This document shows positions 43,457 to 50,564 of a stretch of DNA of 64,000 nt, piece by piece (the stretch's first letter is position 1; each line of letters begins with the position of its first letter). The translations under genes and the position numbers were made by a program. This DNA comes from JARRPM01 sp963792815. GTDB taxonomy: Bacteria > Pseudomonadota > Gammaproteobacteria > Pseudomonadales > Halieaceae. Under the pieces are notes generated by a model, which worked only from the letters and a program-made list of their open reading frames with translations, ran no database searches and had not been told where the DNA came from. The stretch is taken from assembly GCA_963792815.1 (NCBI GenBank), contig CAWBXR010000016.1, positions 62,001 to 126,000 on the forward strand, written 5' to 3'.

Positions 43457-44065
43457 TCACTGTTCCAATTCATAAGTGAATTTGTTCTGCACGCCACCCA
43501 CTTCAATGGCAACACCGTCCACCACGCGGGGCTTGTACTTGAACTTCTCTGCAGCCTTGACGGAGGCGGACTCGAACACACCCGAGGGTTGGCAATCAAC
43601 CGCTTTCGGATCGCGGATAGCGCCGGAAGCAGTCACCGTGTATTCCACGATGCAATATCCGGAAATGCCACGGGTCTGGGCCCTGCGCGGGTAGATCGGT
43701 GCGACTTTCACGATCGGCAGGTATTCGCCATCGCTGGTAGCCATACCCGAACTCTCGATCGACACGTCGACCTGTGCCTGGGGCGCGACATTGACAACAT
43801 CCACATCCATGTCCATATCGACATCCGGCGTATCCAGGTCCGGCGGGGGCTCTTCGGGGTCATCTACCTTGTCGGGCTTCTGTTCTTTCAGGTTGGTCTC
43901 TATTTCACGCTCTGGCATAAGGATATCCGCCAGTTTACGCTGCTTGGTTTCGTCGATTTTCGGGTCGGCGGTTGCAATCAGGTACTGCATGATGAAAAAC
44001 AGGCCACCTGCAACGGGCAAGGCCAGTAACGCGCCGATAAAGAGCCTGAAAACGTTGCGATTCAT
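43457..44065 (-). CDS. tonB: TonB energy transducer
   Basis: A 202-residue inner-membrane protein that passes proton-motive energy to outer-membrane receptors. One N-terminal transmembrane helix (FIGALLALPVAGGLFFIMQYLI) is followed by an acidic-proline linker (DDPEEPPPDLDTPDVDMDMDVDV). The C-terminal TonB domain is clear (YPRRAQTRGISGYCIVEYTV, then FKYKPRVVDGV). The linker lacks the long EP/KP repeats of E. coli TonB, as in TonB2-type proteins. Its start is 6 bases after the ExbD stop. Confidence 0.92.
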   Translation of the reverse strand: MNRNVFRLFIGALLALPVAGGLFFIMQYLIATADPKIDETKQRKLADILMPEREIETNLKEQKPDKVDDPEEPPPDLDTPDVDMDMDVDVVNVAPQAQVDVSIESSGMATSDGEYLPIVKVAPIYPRRAQTRGISGYCIVEYTVTASGAIRDPKAVDCQPSGVFESASVKAAEKFKYKPRVVDGVAIEVGGVQNKFTYELEQ

Positions 44066-44071
44066 AGTGGA

Positions 44072-44476
44072 CTACTTATCTTCGGTGGCCAGGGACACAT
44101 CGTAGACGCCCGCTTCGCGAGCGGCATCGAGGACCGCGGCCACAGTCTCGGTATTGGACTTGTTGTCCGCCTGTATTACGACTGCGCCCTTGGGATTCTC
44201 GGCATGCAGACGCTCGATGTTCGCTCTCACGGCGCGGGCATCGATGCGGCGCTTATCCATCCAGATTTCGTTGGTGGCGTTGATAGCGACCAGGATATTC
44301 ACATTCTCCTTGGGCTGGGAGGTAGACGCCTCTGGCCGGTTCACCTCGATTCCCGCCTCCTTGATAAAGGATGCGGTAACGATGAAGAAGATGAGCATGA
44401 TGAACACGACGTCCAGCATGGGCGTCAAGTCAATCTGGGCTTCGTCCTCTGCAACTGCTTTATTTGTCCTGCGCAT
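44072..44476 (-). CDS. exbD: ExbD biopolymer transport protein (TonB operon)
   Basis: A 134-residue single-helix protein with the proton-pathway Asp in LTPMLDVVFIMLIFF (about residue 22) and the periplasmic ExbD domain (NEIWMDKRRIDARAVRANIERL). It stands between ExbB and TonB in the operon, as expected for ExbB2-ExbD2-TonB2. It is highly similar to the solitary ExbD at 33.4 kb, pointing to a duplication. Confidence 0.93.
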   Translation of the reverse strand: MRRTNKAVAEDEAQIDLTPMLDVVFIMLIFFIVTASFIKEAGIEVNRPEASTSQPKENVNILVAINATNEIWMDKRRIDARAVRANIERLHAENPKGAVVIQADNKSNTETVAAVLDAAREAGVYDVSLATEDK

Positions 44477-44489
44477 TACGATTGCTCTC

Positions 44490-45017
44490 TTAGTGATCGG
44501 TGGTCAGGTTGTCTTCGAGAAACTGGCTCTGACGCTCGGCGTTTCGGGTCACGTAGGTATTGGCGAATACCCCGGATATCGCGGCGACCATCCCGGCCAT
44601 CGTCGGTATCGTTGCCCGCGATACACCACCTGCCATCGACTTGGCATCACCACCACCGGTGACCGCCATGATGTTAAAAACTTCAATCATCCCCGTGACC
44701 GTTCCCAGCAGACCCAGCAGCGGACACAGGGCCACGAGGGTCTTGATGACCGGCAGGTACTGGTATATCTGCATTCTCGCCTGGGATATCAGCTTTTCCC
44801 GGATCTGTTTTGCATTCCAGGACTGGCGCTCGTTGCGCCCCTCCCAGAGGGCAATCGCCTTGCTTGCATCCGACTTCCAGCCCGTCTTGAAATACCAGAC
44901 GCGCTCGAAGATCAGGGTCCACATGAAGAACAGCAGCACGGCGATCAGCCAGAGGACGTTCCCGCCCATGTCCATGAAGCGTGAGACTGCCTCGTAAGCA
45001 CTATCGAACCAGTACAT
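44490..45017 (-). CDS. exbB: ExbB/TolQ-type proton channel protein
   Basis: A 175-residue protein with three membrane helices. MotA/TolQ/ExbB features are present: LWLIAVLLFFMWTLIFERVWYF (helix 1) and CPLLGLLGTVTGMIEVFN (helix 2), then GGVSRATIPTMAGMVAAISGVF (helix 3). It is short because the periplasmic insert of E. coli ExbB is missing, as in the ExbB2 group. It is the second MotA/TolQ/ExbB member of this operon; TtpC upstream is the other. Confidence 0.9.
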   Translation of the reverse strand: MYWFDSAYEAVSRFMDMGGNVLWLIAVLLFFMWTLIFERVWYFKTGWKSDASKAIALWEGRNERQSWNAKQIREKLISQARMQIYQYLPVIKTLVALCPLLGLLGTVTGMIEVFNIMAVTGGGDAKSMAGGVSRATIPTMAGMVAAISGVFANTYVTRNAERQSQFLEDNLTTDH

Positions 45018-45021
45018 ATCA

Positions 45022-46417
45022 CTACTTCCTCAGGTTGGCTTCGGTGTGCTCCGCTATGATGCCTGTGGTCTGCTCGTTGAGTACGTGAATGATCCGCTGG
45101 GCGCGGCCGTTCACAATCGTATGCAATAGAACCATGGGAATAGCCACCAACAGACCCAGAACCGTGGTTACCAGGGCGCCGGAAATACCACCTGCCATCG
45201 CTTTCGGATCGCCCGCACCAAAGATGGTGATGGCCTGGAAGGTCACGATCATACCGGTCACCGTACCGAGCAGTCCCATAAGCGGCGCAATGGCGGCGAT
45301 GATCTTCAGCAGGTTGAGGCCTGACTCCAGTTTGGGCGTCTCCTTGAGGATACCTTCCGAGAGCTTGAGCTCCAGGGTTTCGGTATCCATGGTGGGGTTG
45401 TCCTCGTGAATCTTGAGGACACGGCCCAGCGGGTTGTTGTCGTTGGCCTTCTCGTTCTTGAGCTGGGAGCTGACCTTGGCGCTCACCATGGACAGGTAGA
45501 CCAGGCCGGATCAGCGCGAGGATGAAGCCGATCGCCCCGAGAGCGGTAATGGCATAGCCGATATAGCCACCCTGGTGCCAGCGCTCTTCCAGGTTCGGGC
45601 TGTTGATCAGCGCCGCCAGGAAGGAACCGCCACTGGGGCCGGTGGGGTCAATGCCGAAACGGTGCAGGCCTTCGGTGGAAGAAGCCAGCTCCTTGGCCCA
45701 ACCCAGGTAGGGGCCGGAGGGCTGGCGCGCCAGTTGTTCCAGCGAGCCCTTGGAAGGCACGTACTGCAGGTAGTTCCCGTCTTCGGAAATCACATTGAAG
45801 GCGCCGATGCGGACAACTTTCTGCTCCAGCTTGTCGCCGTTGGGCTTGGACACTTCCGTGTTGAATGAAACGACCTTGCCGGTCTCGACCATTTCGCGGT
45901 TGAGCTCATACCAGACCCGCTCGATCTCCTCGATGCTGGGCAGTTTGTCACTGCCGCTCATCTTGGCTATCAGCTGATCGAGAAATTCCTCACGCCCGGG
46001 GTACTGGGCACTGGTAATTGAGAACTCCAGGGTTGAGGACAGGTCGCCGGCGGTCGACGTCAGGTGACCGAACAGCTCAGCCAGGGTACCCAGCTTTTCC
46101 TTCAGCTGCTCCTGCTTGGCAACGACCAGCAACTCGTTGGCCTCGAAGGCATCTTCGAGTTGCGCACTCAGTTCTTCCTGGCGGGTACGCTCAGCCTCTG
46201 CTCGCTGCAGCTCGGCGGCCTGGTTGGCCTTGTCCTTGGCGAACGCTGCCTCCCGGGCCCGGTTTTCCTTGGCTTCGGTTACCTGGCCCTGCTTGACGAA
46301 CTGCAGCAGTTCATCGAGAGAACGCGGCTTGGCATCCTGGGCGCTTGCCACGCCGGCGCTGAAGGCAATTGTGCTCGCCACGGCAAATGCGGCGGCCTTA
46401 ACAAATTTGGTGCTCAT
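45022..46417 (-). pseudogene. ttpC: TtpC-type MotA/TolQ/ExbB protein with long periplasmic domain, +1 frameshift
   Basis: Signal peptide (ending near ASAQ), then about 250 residues of periplasmic sequence with a coiled coil (KENRAREAAFAKDKANQAAE). A helix near residue 305 (GYAITALGAIGFILALIR) and an ExbB-type C-terminal part follow (APLMGLLGTVTGMIVTFQAI). The frame breaks after ALIR at about 45504-45509; removing one base of GGCC joins it to LVYLSMVSAKV and gives 464 residues. TtpC is the fourth component of Vibrio/Shewanella TonB2 systems. Unless the base is an assembly error the channel part would not be translated. It overlaps the DUF3450 gene by one base. Confidence 0.82.
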
Positions 46418-47202
46418 TAGTTAGCCTCCGGTGCAGCTACGGGCAGGTTCATCAGATCGATCGAGGCTTCTTTGCGGGCAATACGCAGACCCTTCATGAT
46501 GGCATTGCGATACTCGCCGCGGGATAGTGGCACCCAACTCCGGCTGGCCTGGTCCCAGGCGCCTGACATCTCGGTGTCGGTAGTCTGGTAGAGGAAGGAT
46601 ATGCGACCGACCCGGAGGAAGTTCACGTCACGCTCCACCCCGTCAATTTCGATGCTGCCCTTGTAGGCGTCGATCTTGCGGCCGTATTCGTTCTCTATCT
46701 TGTACGCTTCCAGCACCTGGCGGAATTTTTCCGCAATCGACACGTCGGAGCGATCCAGGTTGGAACGCAAAAACGCTATGCGCTGCATCCGCTCTTCCAG
46801 GTGGAATGGCACGTCGAGCTCCACAAAGGATTCCAGCCCGTCGATCATGCGGATAGCCAGGGGCGTCATCTGGCGGGAGATGATGGTCACCTGGTCAATG
46901 GAGTCATCGATCTCGGCAATACGCAGTGTCTGGTTGTCGATCTGTCGCTGCAGCCTGGAGTTATAGACCTTCAGGCCATCGATCTGCTTGGTGACTGTTT
47001 TGTAGTCACTGAGCAGGTCACGGGTTTCGTCCGCCAGCCGGTCGATTTTTGCCTGCGAGTCGCGCGCGGCCTTGGTCTTGGCTTCTCCGACATTGAGGAC
47101 GGAGTCGAGGGTGCTGGCTTGCACAGGAGCTGCCATACCCGTCAGGGTGCCGGCAGCTACAAGTGCAGCGATCACAATATTTTTAAATCGATGCATAGTC
47201 AT
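46417..47202 (-). CDS. DUF3450 periplasmic protein (TonB operon)
   Basis: A 261-residue secreted protein (signal peptide to about residue 29, APVQAS). It is dominated by a long coiled coil (KAARDSQAKIDRLADETRDLL, then SRLQRQIDNQTLRIAEIDDS) and ends with a globular part (VNFLRVGRISFLYQTTD, SWVPLSRGEYRNAIMKGLRIA). DUF3450 proteins are the standard first gene of TtpC-type operons. It may link TtpC to the envelope (inference). AGGAA lies 11 bases upstream of the ATG. A promoter candidate lies 65-93 bases upstream. Confidence 0.85.
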   Translation of the reverse strand: MTMHRFKNIVIAALVAAGTLTGMAAPVQASTLDSVLNVGEAKTKAARDSQAKIDRLADETRDLLSDYKTVTKQIDGLKVYNSRLQRQIDNQTLRIAEIDDSIDQVTIISRQMTPLAIRMIDGLESFVELDVPFHLEERMQRIAFLRSNLDRSDVSIAEKFRQVLEAYKIENEYGRKIDAYKGSIEIDGVERDVNFLRVGRISFLYQTTDTEMSGAWDQASRSWVPLSRGEYRNAIMKGLRIARKEASIDLMNLPVAAPEAN

Positions 47203-47266
47203 GGGAATCGTTTTTCCTGTAATCCAACGAAGCGGTTCAGATCTGCGAAAATCAAGTTCGATACTA

Positions 47267-47295
47267 TATATAGTTACTAAACTAGCGTCGGTAAA
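47267..47295 (-). promoter_or_regulatory. Sigma70-type promoter candidate for the TonB operon
   Basis: On the minus strand TTTACC (47295-47290) and TATATA (47272-47267) are spaced by 17 bases. Each matches the consensus at 4 of 6 positions or slightly better if the -10 is shifted to TATAGT. Transcription would start near 47260 and give a leader of about 58 bases before the DUF3450 ATG. Confidence 0.45.
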
Positions 47296-47299
47296 CCGA

Positions 47300-47333
47300 G
47301 AGGAGGACTTTAAACTGAAAGTCCTGCTCTTTT
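47300..47333 (+). terminator. Hairpin with T-run, orientation unexplained
   Basis: GAGGAGGACTTT (47300-47311) pairs with AAAGTCCTGCTC (47318-47329) with one mismatch around a 6-base loop and is followed by TTTT on the + strand. No known + gene lies upstream for 5 kb. It might end the folA-thyA-lgt transcript on the minus strand, though the T-run there is poor, or belong to an unannotated + transcript. Confidence 0.5.
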
Positions 47334-47422
47334 CAATGAAACCCAGTTGTCAACCTAACCAAAAACGGGCAGTGTGTATTTTGGTAACACGGCCTGCACC
47401 GGCGGTAACGTCGCTCTCCGCC

Positions 47423-47947
47423 TTATCCTGAGAGGCCCTTTCCTGTCCTGTCATACACCACAAAACTGAACTCGTAAGGGTTGTCACCCGAGGCCGCGTG
47501 ACGCTCACAGCTGGTCTCAGCCCACTGCTCCCAGTCGATGGGTGGTAACACTGTATCCCCTTCAACGCTGGCGTGGACGCGGGTAAAGTAGAGCCTGTCG
47601 GCCCTGGGCAGGGCCAGGGCGTAGATCTGGGCGCCACCGATAACCACCGCCTCCCCCACGCCCTGCTCATCGGCCAGCTGGCCCGCCAGCACCAGGGCCT
47701 CATCCAGGGAGGCCGCCAGCAGCGCACCGGCGGGAGCGAACTGCCGGTCGCGGCTTATCACTATGTTGGTACGCCCGGGCAGGGCGCGCCCTATGGACTC
47801 GAATGTCTTGCGGCCCATCACGATGGGCTTGCCCATCGTGACGCGCCTGAAGTAGCGCAGATCTTCTGGCAGGTGCCATGGCAGGCCGTTGTCCCTGCCG
47901 ATCACACCGTTGTCCGCAACAGCGACTATCAGCGCGAGGCTGGACAT
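47423..47947 (-). CDS. folA: Dihydrofolate reductase
   Basis: Reduces dihydrofolate to tetrahydrofolate with NADPH. A 174-residue protein with the type I pattern: NGVIGRDNGLPWHLPEDLRYF (Asp27 equivalent in PEDL), GKPIVMGRKTFESIG, NIVISR and VIGGAQIYALALP. Length is near the 159 of E. coli with a few insertions. It follows thyA by 21 bases; together they recycle dihydrofolate in dTMP synthesis. Confidence 0.95.
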   Translation of the reverse strand: MSSLALIVAVADNGVIGRDNGLPWHLPEDLRYFRRVTMGKPIVMGRKTFESIGRALPGRTNIVISRDRQFAPAGALLAASLDEALVLAGQLADEQGVGEAVVIGGAQIYALALPRADRLYFTRVHASVEGDTVLPPIDWEQWAETSCERHAASGDNPYEFSFVVYDRTGKGLSG

Positions 47948-47968
47948 CCCGGCAGTACCCCGCGCGGA

Positions 47969-48802
47969 CTAAACCGCCACCGGGGCGGAGATGTGGGGGT
48001 GAGGGTCGTAGCCGTCCAGCGCAAAATCCTCGAACCGATAGTCATAAATGCTCTCGGGCTTGCGCAGGAGCCGCAGGCGCGGGAGCCGGCGCGGCGCGCG
48101 GCTGAGCTGCTCCCTGACCTGTTCGATGTGATTGCTGTAGATATGGGAGTCGCCCGTGCAGATAATGATCTCCCCGGGCTCCAGCCCACACTGCTGGGCC
48201 AGCATCATGGTCAACACCGCCAGGCTGGCGGTGTTGTAGGGCAGCCCCAGGAAGGAATCGCTGGAGCGGATAAACAACTGGGCCGAGAGTCGGCCATTGG
48301 CCACGTAAAACTGGTACAACAGGTGACAGGGCGGCAGGGCCATACGGCCGGCCCGCACGTTGTCCTGGGGGCTCATTCGCTCATCCGGCAGGTATTCCAC
48401 GTTCCAACCGTGAAACAGAATGCGGCGGCTGTCGGGGTTGTTGCGCAGACAGTCGACCACATAATCGATCTGGTTGACGGTGCCGCCGTCACGGGTGGGC
48501 CAGGCGGTCCACTGGGCGCCGTAGATGGGCCCCAGGTCGCCCTCCTCGGTGGCCCACTCGTCCCAGATGGAAACTCCGTTCTCCTTGAGCCAGCGCGTGT
48601 TGGTGTCGCCGTTAAGAAACCAGATCAGCTCATTGATGATGCTTTTGAGGTGCAGCTTCTTGGTGGTCAGCAGGGGAAAGCCGTCCGCGAGGTCGTGCCT
48701 GTACTGGCGCCCGAAAACAGAGAGGGTTCCGGTGCCGGTGCGGTCGCTCTTGGCGGCGCCGTTGTCGAGGATATCCTGCAGTAGATCCAGATATTGCTTC
48801 AT
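47969..48802 (-). CDS. thyA: Thymidylate synthase
   Basis: Makes dTMP from dUMP and methylene-tetrahydrofolate. A 277-residue protein with the catalytic Cys in ALPPCHLLYQFYV, the dUMP-binding RSSDSFLGLPYNTAS and DSHIYSNH. It is slightly longer than E. coli ThyA (264). The ATG overlaps the stop of lgt by 4 bases (48799-48802), and folA follows, so lgt-thyA-folA is one unit, as in many gammaproteobacteria. Confidence 0.95.
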   Translation of the reverse strand: MKQYLDLLQDILDNGAAKSDRTGTGTLSVFGRQYRHDLADGFPLLTTKKLHLKSIINELIWFLNGDTNTRWLKENGVSIWDEWATEEGDLGPIYGAQWTAWPTRDGGTVNQIDYVVDCLRNNPDSRRILFHGWNVEYLPDERMSPQDNVRAGRMALPPCHLLYQFYVANGRLSAQLFIRSSDSFLGLPYNTASLAVLTMMLAQQCGLEPGEIIICTGDSHIYSNHIEQVREQLSRAPRRLPRLRLLRKPESIYDYRFEDFALDGYDPHPHISAPVAV

Positions 48803-49626
48803 TTCTTACCACCCGCCCGGCCGGGCCTGGAGATGCCGGCAGCTCCGGCGCCGCGATAGGCAAACACCAGCAGGAAAATGCCAAGGGCAATCATCGGCAG
48901 GCAGAGCAGCTGCCCCCGGGTCATCCACCCCAGGGCTTCATAGCCGATATGTTGATCGGGTTCGCGGAAAAACTCCGCCACAAACCGCATACAGCCGTAC
49001 CCCAGGGAAAACAGGCCGGAAACCGCCCAGGTCGGCCGGGGCCGGGAGGAAAACCAGATCAGGACTATACCGAGCAGAACACCCTCCAGCGCAAACTGGT
49101 ACAGCTGGGAGGGGTGCCGCGCCAGCTGCAGCGGGTCCCCCGGGAACACCATGGCCCAGGGCACATCAGTGGGCCGCCCCCACAATTCCTGCCCGATAAA
49201 ATTTCCCAGCCGGCCAAAGGCCAGGCCTATGGGCACCAGTGGCGCGACAAAATCGAGCAGGGCCCCGACCCCGATGTCCCGCCTGCGGGCAAACAGGTAC
49301 ATCGCCAGCATCACCCCCAGCATGCCGCCGTGAAATGACATGCCCCCCTGCCACACCCGCAGCAGCCAGCTGGGGTCTTCGGCCAGCCTGTCACTGCCGT
49401 AGAAAATGGCATAGCCGATGCGCCCCCCGAGGACCACCCCCAGGGCGCCGAAAAAAATCAGGTCGTCCACCTGCTCCCGCGCAACGGCGGCGCCGGGGAC
49501 CCGGCTGCGACGCACCGCCAGCCACCAGGCGAAAGCCAGCCCCGCCAGGTAGGCCAGCCCGTACCAATGGACCTTTACAGGGCCTAGCGCAATGGCAACG
49601 GGGTCTATCTCTGGATAGGGCAGCAT
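48799..49626 (-). CDS. lgt: Prolipoprotein diacylglyceryl transferase
   Basis: Transfers diacylglycerol from phosphatidylglycerol to the lipobox cysteine in the inner membrane, the first step of lipoprotein maturation. A 275-residue protein with seven hydrophobic helices. The Lgt signature GLAFGRLGNFIGQELWG and HGGMLG (with the essential His) are intact. The C-terminus ends in a basic tail (RPGRAGGKK). It begins at ATG 49626. Confidence 0.95.
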   Translation of the reverse strand: MLPYPEIDPVAIALGPVKVHWYGLAYLAGLAFAWWLAVRRSRVPGAAVAREQVDDLIFFGALGVVLGGRIGYAIFYGSDRLAEDPSWLLRVWQGGMSFHGGMLGVMLAMYLFARRRDIGVGALLDFVAPLVPIGLAFGRLGNFIGQELWGRPTDVPWAMVFPGDPLQLARHPSQLYQFALEGVLLGIVLIWFSSRPRPTWAVSGLFSLGYGCMRFVAEFFREPDQHIGYEALGWMTRGQLLCLPMIALGIFLLVFAYRGAGAAGISRPGRAGGKK

Positions 49627-49787
49627 GTCAGCCTGTCAGTGTCGGGGGAAGCGGCGGTACGACCCACCGCGCATCTGAGCTGGAGGGAAATCGCAGCGTA
49701 AACGCGGTATTATCATGCAGCCGGCAGTGATGCACAATTCTTTCGCTGTATCCCCTGACAAAAGATGAGAGGCGAGATGCTTTCACT

Positions 49788-50564
49788 ATGTGCCTGTTGA
49801 TCTTTGCCCACCAGATAGACCCACGCTACCGGCTGGTGCTGGCGGCTAACCGCGACGAGTTCCACGCGAGGCCGACGGCGCCCTCGGCCTTCTGGCACGA
49901 GCACCCCGACCTGCTCGCCGGGCGCGACCTGGAACAGGGCGGGACCTGGATGGGCATCACCCGGGCCGGGCGCTTTGCAGCCATTACCAACTACCGCGAC
50001 CCTGCGCGCACAAGCCCCGCGCCCCGCTCCCGGGGGGAACTGCCGCTGGACTACCTGACCGGCAACCTGGACCCGCAATCCTACCTGCTGGGGCTGAGCG
50101 ACCGGACAATGGAGTACGCGGGATTTAACCTGCTGGTAGGCGATAGCGACAGCCTCTGGTACCTGAGCAACAGCGCTGCGCCCCGGGATTGCGCCCCCCG
50201 GCGCCTGCAGCCGGGACTCTATGGGTTGAGCAACGCAAGCCTGGACACGCCCTGGCCGAAGGTCGCGCTGGGCAAAACCAGGCTGCGGGCACTGCTTGCA
50301 AACAATGAACTCGACCATGACACCCTGACCACCGTGGTTGGTGACCGGCAGCTGGCGGACCCGCAGGATCTGCAGCGCCAGGGCCTGGGCAACGACATGG
50401 ACCAGATCCTGTCAGCCCAGTTCATCACCGCGGGCAGTTACGGCACCCGCTCCAGCACCACCTTGTGGAGCGACCGGCAAGGAATCGTTCACTGGCGCGA
50501 ATCCAGCTTCGATGAGAGGGGAGATCTTACCGGGCAGCGCAAGGAGAGCTTCCGACTGCTCTAG
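49788..50564 (+). CDS. NRDE family protein (TANGO2-like)
   Basis: A 258-residue protein of the NRDE family. The N-terminus reads MCLLIFAHQ with Cys at position 2, a feature that suggests an N-terminal-nucleophile fold. The family name motif is present as LAANRDEFHARPTAP. GGTWMGITRAGRFAAITNYRDP and SRGELPLDYL are further family blocks. TANGO2, the animal relative, has been linked to lipid or heme handling, but no biochemical activity is agreed. Divergent from lgt; the stop shares CTAG with ptsP. Confidence 0.85.
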   Translation: MCLLIFAHQIDPRYRLVLAANRDEFHARPTAPSAFWHEHPDLLAGRDLEQGGTWMGITRAGRFAAITNYRDPARTSPAPRSRGELPLDYLTGNLDPQSYLLGLSDRTMEYAGFNLLVGDSDSLWYLSNSAAPRDCAPRRLQPGLYGLSNASLDTPWPKVALGKTRLRALLANNELDHDTLTTVVGDRQLADPQDLQRQGLGNDMDQILSAQFITAGSYGTRSSTTLWSDRQGIVHWRESSFDERGDLTGQRKESFRLL

